64,000 nt of DNA from Phymatolithon calcareum (taxonomy: Eukaryota > Rhodophyta > Florideophyceae > Hapalidiales), in NCBI GenBank assembly GCA_977006965.1, contig OZ345361.1, positions 558,001-622,000 of the forward strand. Direction: 5' to 3'. Shown here piece after piece: positions 22,778 through 33,256 of this stretch. Below the pieces are notes generated by a model, which did no database searches, had not been told where the DNA came from, and worked only from the letters and a program-made list of their open reading frames with translations. The first letter of the stretch is position 1, and each line of letters starts with the position of its first letter. Both the position numbers and the translations under genes were made by a program.

Positions 22778-24493
22778 CCTACTTGTTGTTTGCTTGATAT
22801 AGTGGGTAGGATGCCGCTTCCACTGTGCTCTTGTTTGTACCTTGGCTACCCTTCCTAGTGTCTATTGTACAGAAGTTTTCCCTGCTGCAATTGAGGGGAG
22901 ACATTTTATTGACATTGAAATGAGAACAATTCTCACTATCGGTTGCATTGCATTTATCAAGGCCTTGCATTACTGCCTCAATATGACCGTGGGAGCAATC
23001 CCTAATGGTGGACATGCCATTTATCCAGATTTCCGCATCGATAAGGCCGTTGCAGGATGACCAAACCAGCCTGATATGCTTTGTCGGGCACAATGTTCAG
23101 TTGTTTTGCAGGGTGTACCTCGTGAGCACGCCATTTGAACTCTTTGGCTTTTCCTAGTTGGACCAAGATGAAAGTCCCCTACGCTGGTATAGGTTTCAGT
23201 CAAATAATACTGCCCAGAAGTGGTGGGCCGCGCGGCGAACCATGTGAGAGTCGAAGTTGTCACCCATGCGTAAAGCTTTCGCTAGCTGTGCGCAGATGTC
23301 TTTGAATCTCGACGAACTCCGGTGCACACCAGGCAGCTGTCTGCAGTGCACGTGAATAGAAGCGTATTCTCCTGGAAAGACCAGTCGAGCTTGGCGATTT
23401 AGACTGATCCTTGACACGAGCTGAGCATCATCCAGTTGCCGTCACCGAATGCGCTTGTCCGGATTCCCTTCCCAAATACTAGACATTGTCGTTATGAAAT
23501 ATTGTCTGGCACAATTGAGACGCATCACACCAATCATTGTCCGCGTACCGTGCCAGCACTTGCCGACAACAGAGATTGCTTGACCTCTCTTGTAAAGCTC
23601 GGGTCATTTGACAACAGGAGTGAATTCGAGTCCATGCAGAGTAGCATTTCGATGGACTGAACGCTTGTAAAGTGGGAAACTGCGCGGACTATGTCCAGTG
23701 CCAGCAGGGGATGTTACTCATCAGTGCAGAGCTGCAATTGCACCCAACCAATTTGCCGAAGACCTGGGCCAGTCATGGGCACGATCTTGAGTAAGTGCTC
23801 GAACGGAAACCTCTATTGAAAACAAGTGGAGTCATGCCACCAGTGCTGCAGCCTTTGAAGCCGCTTGTGCACGTCTTGCGCTCTGGCGTGGTTCCTCTCG
23901 GGTTGGTTCGTCCCATGCAAGAGCCCGGGCTTCGATCTTTGGAGCGGTCGCACGTCTAAAGGGGGGAACAAAAGTTACGTCTCGTTGTCTTGAGCGGGCT
24001 CACTTACGAGAAGTTAAATTCCTTAGCCAGTGAAGCTTTCGTGTGCTAGACTGACAGCTTCTGCACCTGTAGAGCGTTCTGTGCCTTGATGGTGATAATC
24101 TTGAGGGCTTTCACGTTCGTTTTCGACTTGCGTGTTTGCACAGTGAACCATTGTGGAGGCTATGTTCAATCGGCAGCCAATTTATTCTTTGATGATCTTT
24201 TCAGCCGTTCCATTTATCAATTTCGACTCTGAATGGGCTCCTCAGTCTAATACACTTTGCTAGACTGGTAGTCGCGGTTGGTTTCGCATGTATCGACGCG
24301 CCGACATTGTGATGAAGGTCTCAGTGCCCGGCCGTCGGAAAGTCGTTCCCCTTGATCGCATGGAATTAAGTATTTTCTTGTTCTCCTAGCTCCGACTATC
24401 AGTACCCTTCTCTGGTCTCCGAACCCACTAGTCGAAGCAGGAAATGTATGTTTTACGCTAGAAAATACGTCGCATTAATTTGTTACACTTTTT
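22778..24493. other. Gene-poor stretch
   Basis: Only short frames of unclear meaning on both strands. No repeats shared with the rest of the window were recognised until the start of the duplicated unit near 24494. Confidence 0.35.
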
Positions 24494-24534
24494 TAAAACG
24501 AAGTCTACAACTTTAGTGCACTTGAGGGGCCTAG

Positions 24535-26129
24535 TGTCTAGTTTACTGAAAATTTCCCTCAATTGAGGGGCACTTTTCCCTCAATTGAGGGGATGAGAAT
24601 AGTTTAATTTTTGCGCATGAAAGCTACTCAGTTTCGGGCGCATCAAAAGCTTCAAGCTAATGGATACCTGCCACATGCTTAGCGAAGCAGTTCCTGCCAG
24701 GAGACATACCGCAAATGAATGTTGCGGCACCATCCAGCCTGTTACACAATGAGCACACGAGGGTCATCTTCTCGAATTTGCAGACCCTGCAGTTTTTTTG
24801 CACAGCAAAATTAGTCATTATGCCATCCGCAGTCTTCCTTTTCTTTCTCGCGGGGGTTAAGTGGGTTCCGACACCGCTTCCGGAGACAAAGGGGTGGTTG
24901 AACGGCGACGAATATTACTCGAATCGTACGAGTTATTGACGAGCTGCTCGGACAGCACTTCATACTACCTTCGCTGCATCATGTGATCCTGATACTCTGC
25001 ACGCGCACCGGAGAATAAATGCCAGCTGTCAACTACACAAATGTCCAAAGGAGATTTGTTAACGCGGAACGACCAGTCCAGGGTGTGGACTTTCTTCTCA
25101 AGATCCAAACTCTTTTGGCGGTACCGATTGTGCTTGTAGATTTGCGCGCACACAGAGTAGTACGTCTCGCATACCTCGCTCTGGGGCATAGACAGCTCAA
25201 CACGAAACGGCCCTTATTCAAGCTGACGCCAACGCACACGATTGTGCGGTTTGCCTTCCAATGTCGTAGAGGAGTGCGAACTGTCCAGAACTGGCGTAGA
25301 ATTCATCCCCCAATCGGGCATAGAACTTGTCGCTCGTACTATGGCACCCCATGAGCAATAAAGTTGGGGTCGCGGTCGGGTGTGATGACATCAACTTCCT
25401 TTTGAGACGCCTGGTCCCAAGAGCCTTGAATGGCGTAGGCAAGAGTGCTTGGAATAGGGCGTTCATAGCTCCTGACGGTTGTATCGAAGCTCATGTGCCC
25501 CCTTGGGGAGCTTCTGGTTGCGACTGAAGAGAATGAATTGGTGTTTGGCGAAGAAGACCGGCCACCACGAGTACTGTAAGCCAGATTTTTTGGTCCAGAA
25601 TTCTGCGGGCTGAGACTCGATACAAGGATTCGAGAGGAGAGAGCGCCTTCGCCAACCTTTCTTGTCTTGACGTTAACAATATTGAGTGTCTTAAGCTTAG
25701 TCTTCTCGGTCGGTTTCCAAACTAGGACCCAATTCACGCGAAGCGACATGCTTTCGAGACCAATTATTTCATTCAATAGTTCCTCCAGAACCGTAACGTT
25801 CACCTTTTTGAGTTGGAAAAGGCTCCACAGAGCCTGTAACACTTTGCTAGATTGGTTACCGATGTTTCCTTAGTGTGTACGGACGCGCCGACCACTTGGC
25901 GCGGGTCTCTTTCTCGTGACATGGCAGTTCTGCTTCTTCAGACTGAAAATCGTATTTTTGTTCCTACCACCGAACGACGCCCATTTAAGGTAGTAGTTGG
26001 GGTACTCCTCGGGCAGAACACAAGCCCGCCTTTCCAAAGATGCCGCGAACTATCTGCTTCGCATTCTTTTGACATACTTTTTTGACCTTTCAAAACCCCC
26101 CTCAATTGAGGTGGTTAGTAAACTAGACA
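24535..26129 (-). mobile_element. piggyBac-like transposon inserted at CTAG
   Basis: 1595-bp element with perfect 13-bp inverted ends, TGTCTAGTTTACT and AGTAAACTAGACA. The undisturbed paralogous site at 42159-42162 has a single CTAG. Here CTAG precedes the left end (24531-24534) and, after removal of the second insertion, follows the right end (26494-26497). Subterminal palindromes CCCTCAATTGAGGG occur at 24556 and 24578, and a matching CCCCTCAATTGAGG at 26097, possibly transposase-binding sites. The interior carries a decayed piggyBac-like transposase. Because of local symmetry the duplication could also be parsed as TA or TAG. Confidence 0.75.
24700..25870 (-). pseudogene. piggyBac-like transposase relic inside the CTAG element
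   Basis: The minus strand encodes a frame from 25842 to 25339 containing VRSYERPIPSTLAYAIQGSW. Other frames follow, with CETYYSVCAQIYKHNRYRQK, LDWSFRVNKSP and ICVVDSWHLFSGA (25140-25010). E-x-Y-Y...I-x-x-H-N-R-x-R-Q and R-V-N...V-V-D-S-W are characteristic of piggyBac-like (DDE_Tnp_1_7) proteins. TAG and TGA codons, some at probable ancestral tryptophans, and frame changes make it non-functional. It is a relative of the relic at 5-840. Confidence 0.7.
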
Positions 26130-26486
26130 CAGGGGAGTGTTATGGGGGGGAGTAACACGAACCCCTTATCATACCGATTTTTTGGATTTGCGTCTATAGT
26201 GTGTGTTTGATATAATTTTGCAGAGATTAATTGCTTCATAAAAAGGAGAATGAAAGCTGAAAATATGGCCCTCGTTCCCGGAACATTGGGAGTTGCCAAT
26301 GTAGCGGTCGCTCTCGTTGCAGTATTCGATTTTGTGGTGAAAAACAATAGAAATATTCTGTAAACAAGAGTTATTATTGATACAGCCTGAACTCATAATT
26401 TTTGCCGGCACATCAATGTCATGCTTTTGCAGACAAGTTTTGAAACAAAAAAAAACCGTGTTACTCCCCCCCATAACATTCCCCTG
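26130..26486. mobile_element. hAT-like MITE nested in the end of the piggyBac-like element
   Basis: 357 bp with 30-bp inverted repeats, one mismatch apart, beginning CAGGGGAGTGTTATGGGG. It is flanked by the 7-bp duplication CTAGACA (26123-26129 and 26487-26493; 8 bp if the next C is counted). CAGGGG ends and 7-8 bp duplications suggest a hAT-type element. It landed in the terminal CTAGACA of the older element. A related, more decayed copy is at 46771-46945. Confidence 0.75.
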
Positions 26487-26590
26487 CTAGACACTAGTGC
26501 AATAGACAATACTGGAGCTAAATAATAATCGACGCCAAAATTGGTGGGTGCCGTACAGGGCACTGCTTGTAAAGCATGGGTCCAAGACTT

Positions 26591-28384
26591 TTAAGCAGCG
26601 GGTGACGCATTTGCGGAGAAGTAATCCTCGTTACTTCCCTCGCTCTTTTCGGATACGCGTCTCAATGTCTCTTGCAGCATTGAAGCTGCATCGATTTTCG
26701 CTCCCATGCGCGTACTGGTAAGAAAAGCACCAGAGAGACGACGATGTAGCGAGTAGACCTCCTTTGGGGGCGGGGTTAGTCTGTACTTGAGCATAACTTT
26801 ACCAAATTCTGCAGTACGTGCCGGAATGTCATTGTTTGCGAAATCGTATCCACCCCGATTGGATGCATGGAACGGTTCGCCAACAAGGAAGGAAGCCTTG
26901 ACATGTGCCTCACGCAAGATTTGCGGCTCCTCGCCGGTCAGAAAACCGAGATTTTCTGAATGCTTCAATACACGATTTGCATTTCGTTCTGCACAAGCTT
27001 CGATCAGCCGGAGGTATTGTCGCAGAAAATTGGGATCGTATTCCCGGGCAGCTCCAAAGTCGATCAAGTTAATTTTAGAGGTGGCTGGGTCGAAGAAAAA
27101 ATTAGCAAAGTTAGGGTCCGTTTGCATAAACCCAAATTCGAATAGCTCAACCAGAGTCAACCGCAGCAAAAGCGTCGCGATTCTGTTCTTCGTTTCCGCA
27201 TCAGTAAATTTGTCAACTGGCAAGCCAGCCACGAACTCAGACACAAGCACTGTTTTCGTTGAAGCATTCGAGTAAACTTTCGGCACATAAAAATCATTCG
27301 CAAGTTCCGATTCGAGCACGAGCTCCCTGTATCGCGCTTGACTTGCGGCTTCATTATCGTAGTCACATTCTCTCGCAAGCTCCTCTCTCGCGGCGGCAAT
27401 TGCTTCGTCGACGTAAAAGTTATCGGGGATCATGTTACCAACCGAGACAAGTCGTTTAAGATTATTCAAATCGCTCGAAATCGAGCGCGCGACGCCAGGG
27501 TACTGGATCTTAAACACAACGTCAACAACTTCGTCGCCATCTCTCATTTTTCCACGGTGAACCTGTCCAATACTGGCTGCGGCAATGGGCTGATCTTCAA
27601 ACTCGACAACCCCAATTTTCTCCTTCCAATCCGTTGTGCCGTAAGCTTCGGCCAAGACACGCTCCAATTGAGAACGTGGCATGACATCGGCGCCCTGCCG
27701 CACGCGCTCCAGAGCCTTCAAAATTGGTGCAGGTACGACGCGCTCATCCTGAATCGATAGCATTTGCCCAAGCTTCAATGCAGCGCCGCGCATGCGTGAC
27801 AGCGAAGCTGCCAGTCGTTCTGCGTTCGCGTCGGTCACAAACGCGCTGTACGAAGTATCAGTCGAACTACTGAAACCAAACGCCCGTCGCCCGGCTTCCG
27901 CTGCTGCACCAACCGCCAGACCAGCCGCGAGCGAGCCAAAACCAAGCACACGGGCTATTGGAGACGCTGGGACAGCACGCTCGCGGACAACGTGCCGCGG
28001 GTTTTCCGCGTCGGCTACAGACACATCTGCACTTTTCATCGGAATCTCAGTTTCCGATTTCCGCGCCAACGAAGCTGATGAACTTGACGACGTAGCCACA
28101 GAATTGGGCGCTGCATCAAGCACAGGGATCGTTTCCTGGATAATTTCCAAGTGTGGAGTTGCGTGCATGCTCGAGATGGCGGGATTTAAGTCTGTGTGCG
28201 GGGTGGAGTCAGCAAATGCACTGCTCACTTGCGGCGATACTGGCGGACGCGATGCGCCCAGTCCGTCTACCACGGCCGCACGCTTCCAGACGGTGGCGGC
28301 GCGGAGCCCAATAAGTTGCTCACGGGTGACGATAAGTGCGCCCCGTACAACTCGTGCAGCATGCACCATGCCGCGACCGGCCAT
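26591..28384 (-). CDS. COQ8: COQ8/ABC1 (UbiB-family) atypical kinase, copy 1
   Basis: 597 residues, single exon. The ATG at 28384 (MAGRGMVHAARVVRGAL) gives an arginine-rich mitochondrial-type leader; codons before it use a GTG start. Family hallmarks: glycine-rich membrane segment near 145-167 (GFGSLAAGLAVGAAAEAG), KxGQ motif ALKLGQ (about 203-207), alanine-rich nucleotide loop AAASIGQ (about 268), ECDYDNEA (about 339), TDPNFANF (about 422) and metal-binding IDFG (about 441). All key residues are present. COQ8 supports assembly of the coenzyme Q biosynthetic complex on the matrix side of the inner membrane. It differs from copy 2 at roughly ten residues. Confidence 0.93.
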   Translation of the reverse strand: MAGRGMVHAARVVRGALIVTREQLIGLRAATVWKRAAVVDGLGASRPPVSPQVSSAFADSTPHTDLNPAISSMHATPHLEIIQETIPVLDAAPNSVATSSSSSASLARKSETEIPMKSADVSVADAENPRHVVRERAVPASPIARVLGFGSLAAGLAVGAAAEAGRRAFGFSSSTDTSYSAFVTDANAERLAASLSRMRGAALKLGQMLSIQDERVVPAPILKALERVRQGADVMPRSQLERVLAEAYGTTDWKEKIGVVEFEDQPIAAASIGQVHRGKMRDGDEVVDVVFKIQYPGVARSISSDLNNLKRLVSVGNMIPDNFYVDEAIAAAREELARECDYDNEAASQARYRELVLESELANDFYVPKVYSNASTKTVLVSEFVAGLPVDKFTDAETKNRIATLLLRLTLVELFEFGFMQTDPNFANFFFDPATSKINLIDFGAAREYDPNFLRQYLRLIEACAERNANRVLKHSENLGFLTGEEPQILREAHVKASFLVGEPFHASNRGGYDFANNDIPARTAEFGKVMLKYRLTPPPKEVYSLHRRLSGAFLTSTRMGAKIDAASMLQETLRRVSEKSEGSNEDYFSANASPAA

Positions 28385-30341
28385 CTTGATCGCCGATGAA
28401 GTCCAGATCACGTTGCCTGCGACGAATAGCACTGTTCACCGGATTCAGGGGCAGGGATGTGGGACAAAATTGGGAACTCGTGCTTGAACGCCGATATCAA
28501 AATCTGTGGCTTGTGCGCGTTTCTGCTAGCCGGAAAAGTTTAGCCCACTTTTCCAAGGTCGAAATGCGGACTCCAGCTGTGCTAAAAAGAGCAGTAGATC
28601 GGGAGAATTGGCCTACCGAAGGGCTACACTTCGTAGCTGAGGCAGGGTTGTCCACGGCGGACCTCCGCCTCGACACACGTCTCGGACGCATGGAAATCCC
28701 TGACGACTAGACTCATTCGATAGGTATGGGGTTATGAACTAAATTCGATAAAAACTACAAAATATCCAAGACAAATGTCTGTAATTAATTGGACCCTACG
28801 AATGGGTAGCAGTCGTGCCGCAAGTTTGCCATCAATCGGAGTGGCCAGCTGCACCGGTCTAGCCGCATACATATTCCTGCAAACCTGGACTGGTGTTCTT
28901 CCTCCCTGGTTGAGATGAGGACAATTCTCCACTGCGCTTCTCTTGGAGAGGGTATTTCTTATTGCGGAGTTAACAAAATCAGAAATCGCGGTTGCTCCGA
29001 ATCGGAGCAGCTCTTCTCTTACGTGTTACAGGAAAATCGTACTTTACGGCCTTGTTGAGCGCTCCTGTTCAACTTCAATTATGTGATCATCTTGACATTG
29101 TAAACTGCCATGAACATTGACCACCGGAAAAAACTCTTGCTAAATGTACACGAAAGATTGGTAGACGTGCTGCGGCACCAGAAAGACGGGGGGTACAATG
29201 ATCCTGTCCGAGAGGCAAATTGGATTAAGCATAGTACCAAAACCGATGAGTGAGATTGTGTTCGCCAAGCGTAAAGCAGTAGGTGCACAAATCGAAATTG
29301 AAACAGTCTTGGCACTTGTACCGAATCCCTCGAATGCCATGTTCCCCACACCTGTTGCATCCAACACTGGGGTGCTCCGGAGAAGGCGAGTCAACTACAG
29401 AAGTCCGTCGCGAGGGTTGGCACTCTCCAGGCTGACTACTCTCAAAGCGCCAAAAGCAATGAGAGGAATCGTGGTTGCTCTCCTCAAAATGTATGCGGCA
29501 CAAGTTGTAATAACAATCTTTGCACGTGAAGCGAGATCCATCCTTGATGAACAATCCACACTCATCGCAAGCAACCCAGGGGCGAAACAAACCTTCTTGA
29601 TACATACTGCTGATTCAAAGGTTCTCCGCAGCTACTTCATATGTTTTCTGCAGCATTTCATATTGTTCTTCTTCTTGTGCAATCCTTTCCTCCCTTTCAT
29701 CTTCGAACCGTTCATTCATCTCTTCCCATTCTTCATTTTGCAACTCTTCTTCCGTCTCCAACTGCCTCCTCTCAATTCGTGCGGCTTCTTCCATTTCTCT
29801 GATTCTCTTTTCCCGTTGAGAAGCTTCGATTTTCAGCTCATTCATCATCGCTTCCATATCGCGAACAGTTTCTTTGAACCCTGTGGTGCCCACTTTGATC
29901 CCGGCCCCTTCTGCAATGGTCGTAAATGGCGCATTTTCCATAATCTCTATAAGATCGTCACGACCACCGAGTAACACGTTTTCTTCATCAAACGCCGTAG
30001 GTTCAAACGTTCCAGCGAACAGGAATCCCGCTTCATACTTCTCAAAAATCTGGGCCGTCAATACCTGCATTGCGCTCTCACTCAAGATCATTGTCATTGC
30101 TCGTTCCGTCACTTTGTTGATCAGGACAGTAAACTTTCTGTTCACATCTATCCCAAAGTTAGTGATCGCATCGAGTATCTGGGTCATCGTTGTGATGTCG
30201 ATAGGCCGGAGTCGGCCGGACTCCAGTGTCATCACAAAAATCAGTTTGATATTTCCGCCCTTTATCAACGCAGAACTGATTTCTTCAGCTGCCTTTTCTC
30301 TGATGTTTACATCTTCCAGTCCTGGGGTGTCTGTGTACATC

Positions 30342-31099
30342 AGGGATTGGGAGCAGTATATTTTTCTGTATTGAAAGGAAGAGGCAAGGATCCAATTTTT
30401 ATTGCAATAGAGCTCCGCATGCCAATACTACTGCAATAAGCAACGACTACTGCAGCCAATATGACTACAATAGAACACAGAGTAAGCAACTAAGGCAGGT
30501 CACAAAGCCAACAAATGCTGCTCTTCAGCATCTTCCTCCACCTGTTCTGTTACTCTTGCACTCCGAGCATTTCCTCCACCCAGATCCCTTCTTGAAAGTA
30601 ACAACTGATGGGGTGTTCTTGCAGTTTCCATTACGCGGACAAGCATAGACCAAGCACCGAACGTTGGTAGGAGTACATTCACGTTCCCCGCGAGAAGGCA
30701 GAATCTTGAACGCATCATCGCGTTTTGTCATGAGCGCTTTGACAACGAACTCGGGCTTCGGTTTTCGCGACATGGCCGAGAAATGATGGTAGCAGGAGCA
30801 AAGAGGGTTGCAACCGTAAGGTGAAATGCTCACAGTCTTGATCAGTATATACAGAATTGTAAAATAGAAATAAGCTAAATGGCACACGTGAATGGACTGC
30901 ATTACTTTCAGAGCCACTGGCGCTGCCGTTCTCAAAATTCGTACTTCATAGTTCCAAGAATCTGTTCTGTAGCCACCAATACGTAACCAATACAGACGTT
31001 CTGTAGCCACCAATACGTAAACCAATACAGACAGGCCACGCAATATTACTGCAATAGAGCCATGCTAAAATATACTGCCAATTCAATATACTGCTCCCA
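30342..31099. mobile_element. 758-bp insertion splitting GTPase copy 1
   Basis: Ends carry inverted repeats TGGGAGCAGTATATT (30348-30362) and AATATACTGCTCCCA (31085-31099). TACATC occurs on both sides (30336-30341 and 31100-31105); the paralogue at 46040 lacks the insert and reads GTGTACATTCATCC. The left end has six extra bases between duplication and repeat, so the exact boundary is uncertain. It holds a 34-35 bp tandem repeat (30964-31032, GTTCTGTAGCCACCAATACG...) and a cysteine-rich 82-codon frame. No known transposon superfamily is obvious. Confidence 0.7.
30525..30773 (-). CDS. Cysteine-rich small ORF within the insertion element
   Basis: 82 residues from the ATG at 30773 (MSRKPKPEFVVKALMTKRDD). 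The C-terminal half has closely spaced cysteines (CLVYACPRNGNC, WRKCSECKSNRTGGG) and an aromatic-basic stretch FKKGSGWRKC, which looks like a zinc-binding fold. It could be the DNA-binding part of a lost transposase or a passenger gene. I do not recognise it. No expression signal was seen. Confidence 0.3.
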   Translation of the reverse strand: MSRKPKPEFVVKALMTKRDDAFKILPSRGERECTPTNVRCLVYACPRNGNCKNTPSVVTFKKGSGWRKCSECKSNRTGGGRC

Positions 31100-32115
31100 T
31101 ACATCCATCCGTCTGCGACATAGTCCTTTAGAACAGAGGTCATTCCCGTGGCAACTGATACGCCTGACTGGAACTGCACACTCCCAACAAGAGTGTTGAG
31201 AAAGATGCTTTTCCCTGTTCCTGGATTTCCTGCTGCGACGACTCGATTCATGTTTGACTCGATTTTGACTCGTGTGTGCAAGCTATGCCGCTCTGAACGA
31301 ATGAACCTATTTTAATGAACTACTGGAAAGCGAGGAGGAACACCTCCACAGTGGTTCAATCTCACAAATACTTGTTGCTTTCCATGCTGAAGGGCATGAT
31401 TAAAATCTGAATCAGAGGTCCATCTTCAATTTCCATTGCCCCCAAACGCATCGTGGGAGCAGGTACTGCAGCAATGCAAAATGGACAATGAGCTAACAAG
31501 CGCATACAGCTGTAGGCATTCCTCAAACGCCATACCACATGTGAATTCTTTGAAGTTGAGGTCCTCAGTTGCGTGCACCGCGTAGAAACTGGGTCCAAAA
31601 AAAGCAAAGAACATTCAGCCCTCATCGGTCCACTAAACTCATATCCTTGTTTTCCATCAGCACTCAATCAATTTTGATGTCCCAGTAACAGGTCTGTACT
31701 GCACTGCTCAGCACTCTGTCCCATGGTGATGAGAAATAGATATCTTTGAAGATGTTGAAAATCTAAATATTGTATAAAAGTTGTCGTTTAGTCCATTGTT
31801 TACTTCGTGGCAAATCGAGCCCATGGACTAGCAAGCCGAGTATCATGACCCTGTATTATGGCGGCATGTCCGATCTCTTTTCGAGAGTGCCTCTTGAGCC
31901 TCTTGAACTTCCTTTTTATTGAGTATAAGTTTTCTTAATATAGAGCCCTTAGTATCATACGAAATATGCACCAAAGCAGCTCTGCTCTTACTTGTTACTG
32001 TAACTTTAGGATCAAGTTCCTCATACGACCTTGTTGAGTATTGCTGCTCAACTTCAATTGTGCTTATGTCTTGACAGTGGCGCATGGTGGGACACAAGTT
32101 GGAGATATTTCCGCA

Positions 32116-32146
32116 ATAACAAGGACACAAATTGTGTCCTTGTTAT
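32116..32146. repeat. 31-bp palindrome with single-base centre
   Basis: Arms ATAACAAGGACACAA and TTGTGTCCTTGTTAT around one A. An outer pair GGAGATAT (32101-32108) and ATATCTCC (32145-32152) extends the hairpin with a bulge. It creates a stop in the gene X frame. Confidence 0.85.
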
Positions 32147-32253
32147 ATCTCCATCTTTAACTGGATGCTAAAGAAATTCAATTCATCTCGGACTCGTTCT
32201 GTATCAGTGATTTGCTTTTTATTGAGAAAGTTCTTGCTCGACATGTCTTCCAG

Positions 32254-32336
32254 TGTGGACAGGTACTGTGGAAATTCCACAGTACCTGTCCACAGATTCA
32301 GAGACAATGTTCCACAGTGGAACATTGTCTCTGAAT
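32254..32336. repeat. Two adjacent perfect 41-bp palindromes
   Basis: The first, 32254-32294, has 20-bp arms starting TGTGGACAGGTACTGTGGAA around a single A. The second, 32296-32336, has 20-bp arms starting ATTCAGAGACAATGTTCCAC around a single A. One G lies between them. They interrupt gene X. Transcribed, each could form a 20-bp hairpin. Confidence 0.9.
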
Positions 32337-32605
32337 TTGTGTTCGAGCTGTGTTGTGCTTAGCGAAGTGGGGAAGAGCCACTTGAGAGCTTGTAGTCGGT
32401 GCCGTAACCTGGGATGTCGAAGAATTGGGAGGATGGCTGCCGGGCAGTCGAAAGAGATCTTCCGCTTCCGCCAGCTATCGAGCTCTATAATCGTTTCCTG
32501 AAGCAGTGCGTCCATTAGCTGATGTGATGAAACCTTGGTTAGAATCAAATCCATGGCGTCGTCCGCGTGATCCGCATTTAACAGTGCCAACATGTCTTGC
32601 GCCAT

Positions 32606-33256
32606 CCACTACGTGTTATTTCCTAGTGTCGACTTCGGTACGCATGCCAACTAAACACCATCGGGGTAAAAGCAATCTATCGCATGCGTTGCCAACACGA
32701 GTAACACATAGTGCAATTGAGTGCGAAAAGAATACCCGAGCCTAAAACGCCTGCGTTCTACACCCCTGATGATGTGATTACGCTCAGCTGCTGCTGCCAC
32801 GGGCCTCAAACGGAGCGCAACATGCGAAAGATACTCATCCTATATCTTATAGGAAAGAAGAAATGTAAATTATTATTTTCAAGTTACCAACGAGTCTGCA
32901 GACGCATGGGGTAGCTTTGCTAGTGCCAAGAGGCTATAAGAATGGTTATCTTTAAAGAAAAGCATTGCAGTACACAGAAACAGTCAGTGTATAAGTACCT
33001 CGGCGATCACTGTTTAGTTCAAAATTGGATCATTCAGGGTCTCCCGCATGCCATTTCTCGTCCAAGGCACATGACCTGGTCATTCTTGCTGCATCATAGG
33101 AAGTGGCGCTTCCAGCAGCTAATTGCGATCATGTGCCAATGCTGTCATGAAGCTTATTCTTCGTTCTTTTCGTGTATTGTAAAAAACCATTTTTTATTCT
33201 CGGAAAATTCAAGGAAAGACTTTTGCACCACAGGGTTAGTCTCAATAAGGAGATAT
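32606..33256. other. No supported gene
   Basis: Upstream flank of gene X followed by AT-rich sequence without recognisable coding content. Confidence 0.35.

Larger units (their letters stand above)
29225..31251 (-). pseudogene. P-loop GTPase with coiled coil and two ZZ zinc fingers, copy 1 (interrupted)
   Basis: Starts at the ATG at 31251 (MNRVVAAGNPGTGKS, P-loop) and runs to DYVADGWMY, where a 758-bp insertion (30342-31099) splits the gene. It resumes at MYTDTPGLEDVN (switch 2, DTPG) and continues through VLINK and a long charged coiled coil (EEWEEMNERFEDEREERIA). A TGA at 29615-29617 replaces the TGG found in copy 2 (AENL[W]ISSM). The same frame then encodes two ZZ-type zinc fingers: CDECGLFIKDGSRFTCKDC with later histidines, and CNRCGEHGIRGIRYKCQDC followed by LCTYC. 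The GTPase is of the AIG1/GIMAP-like class by P-loop and DTPG context, but the subfamily is not certain. The two lesions make it a likely pseudogene. Confidence 0.75.
31843..32605 (-). pseudogene. Unknown gene X, split by palindromes
   Basis: Three coding-like minus-strand segments follow one another. The first (32605-32340) reads LNADHADDAMDLILTKVSS and LMDALLQETIIELDSWRKR, ending near EHKF. The second (near 32260-32146) reads LEDMSSKNFLNKKQITDTER. The third (32115-31843) reads SKSRAALVHISYDTKGSIL and LILNKKEVQEAQEALSKRD. Two 41-bp palindromes separate the first pair and a 31-bp palindrome the second pair. The first and second segments are in different frames, shifted in the sense expected from an 82-bp insertion. 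A related N-terminal segment lies at 41590-41715 on the plus strand. The family is unknown to me. Confidence 0.45.

Noticed and set aside
27792-28487. 231-codon plus-strand frame opposite COQ8, also present at 43457-44152
   Set aside because: Mirror frame of the COQ8 N-terminal region, low-complexity, and conserved only because COQ8 is conserved.
30342-31099. Reading the 758-bp interruption of GTPase copy 1 as an intron
   Set aside because: No GT-AG pair joins the flanking frames correctly, and the interruption has inverted ends and a probable target duplication.
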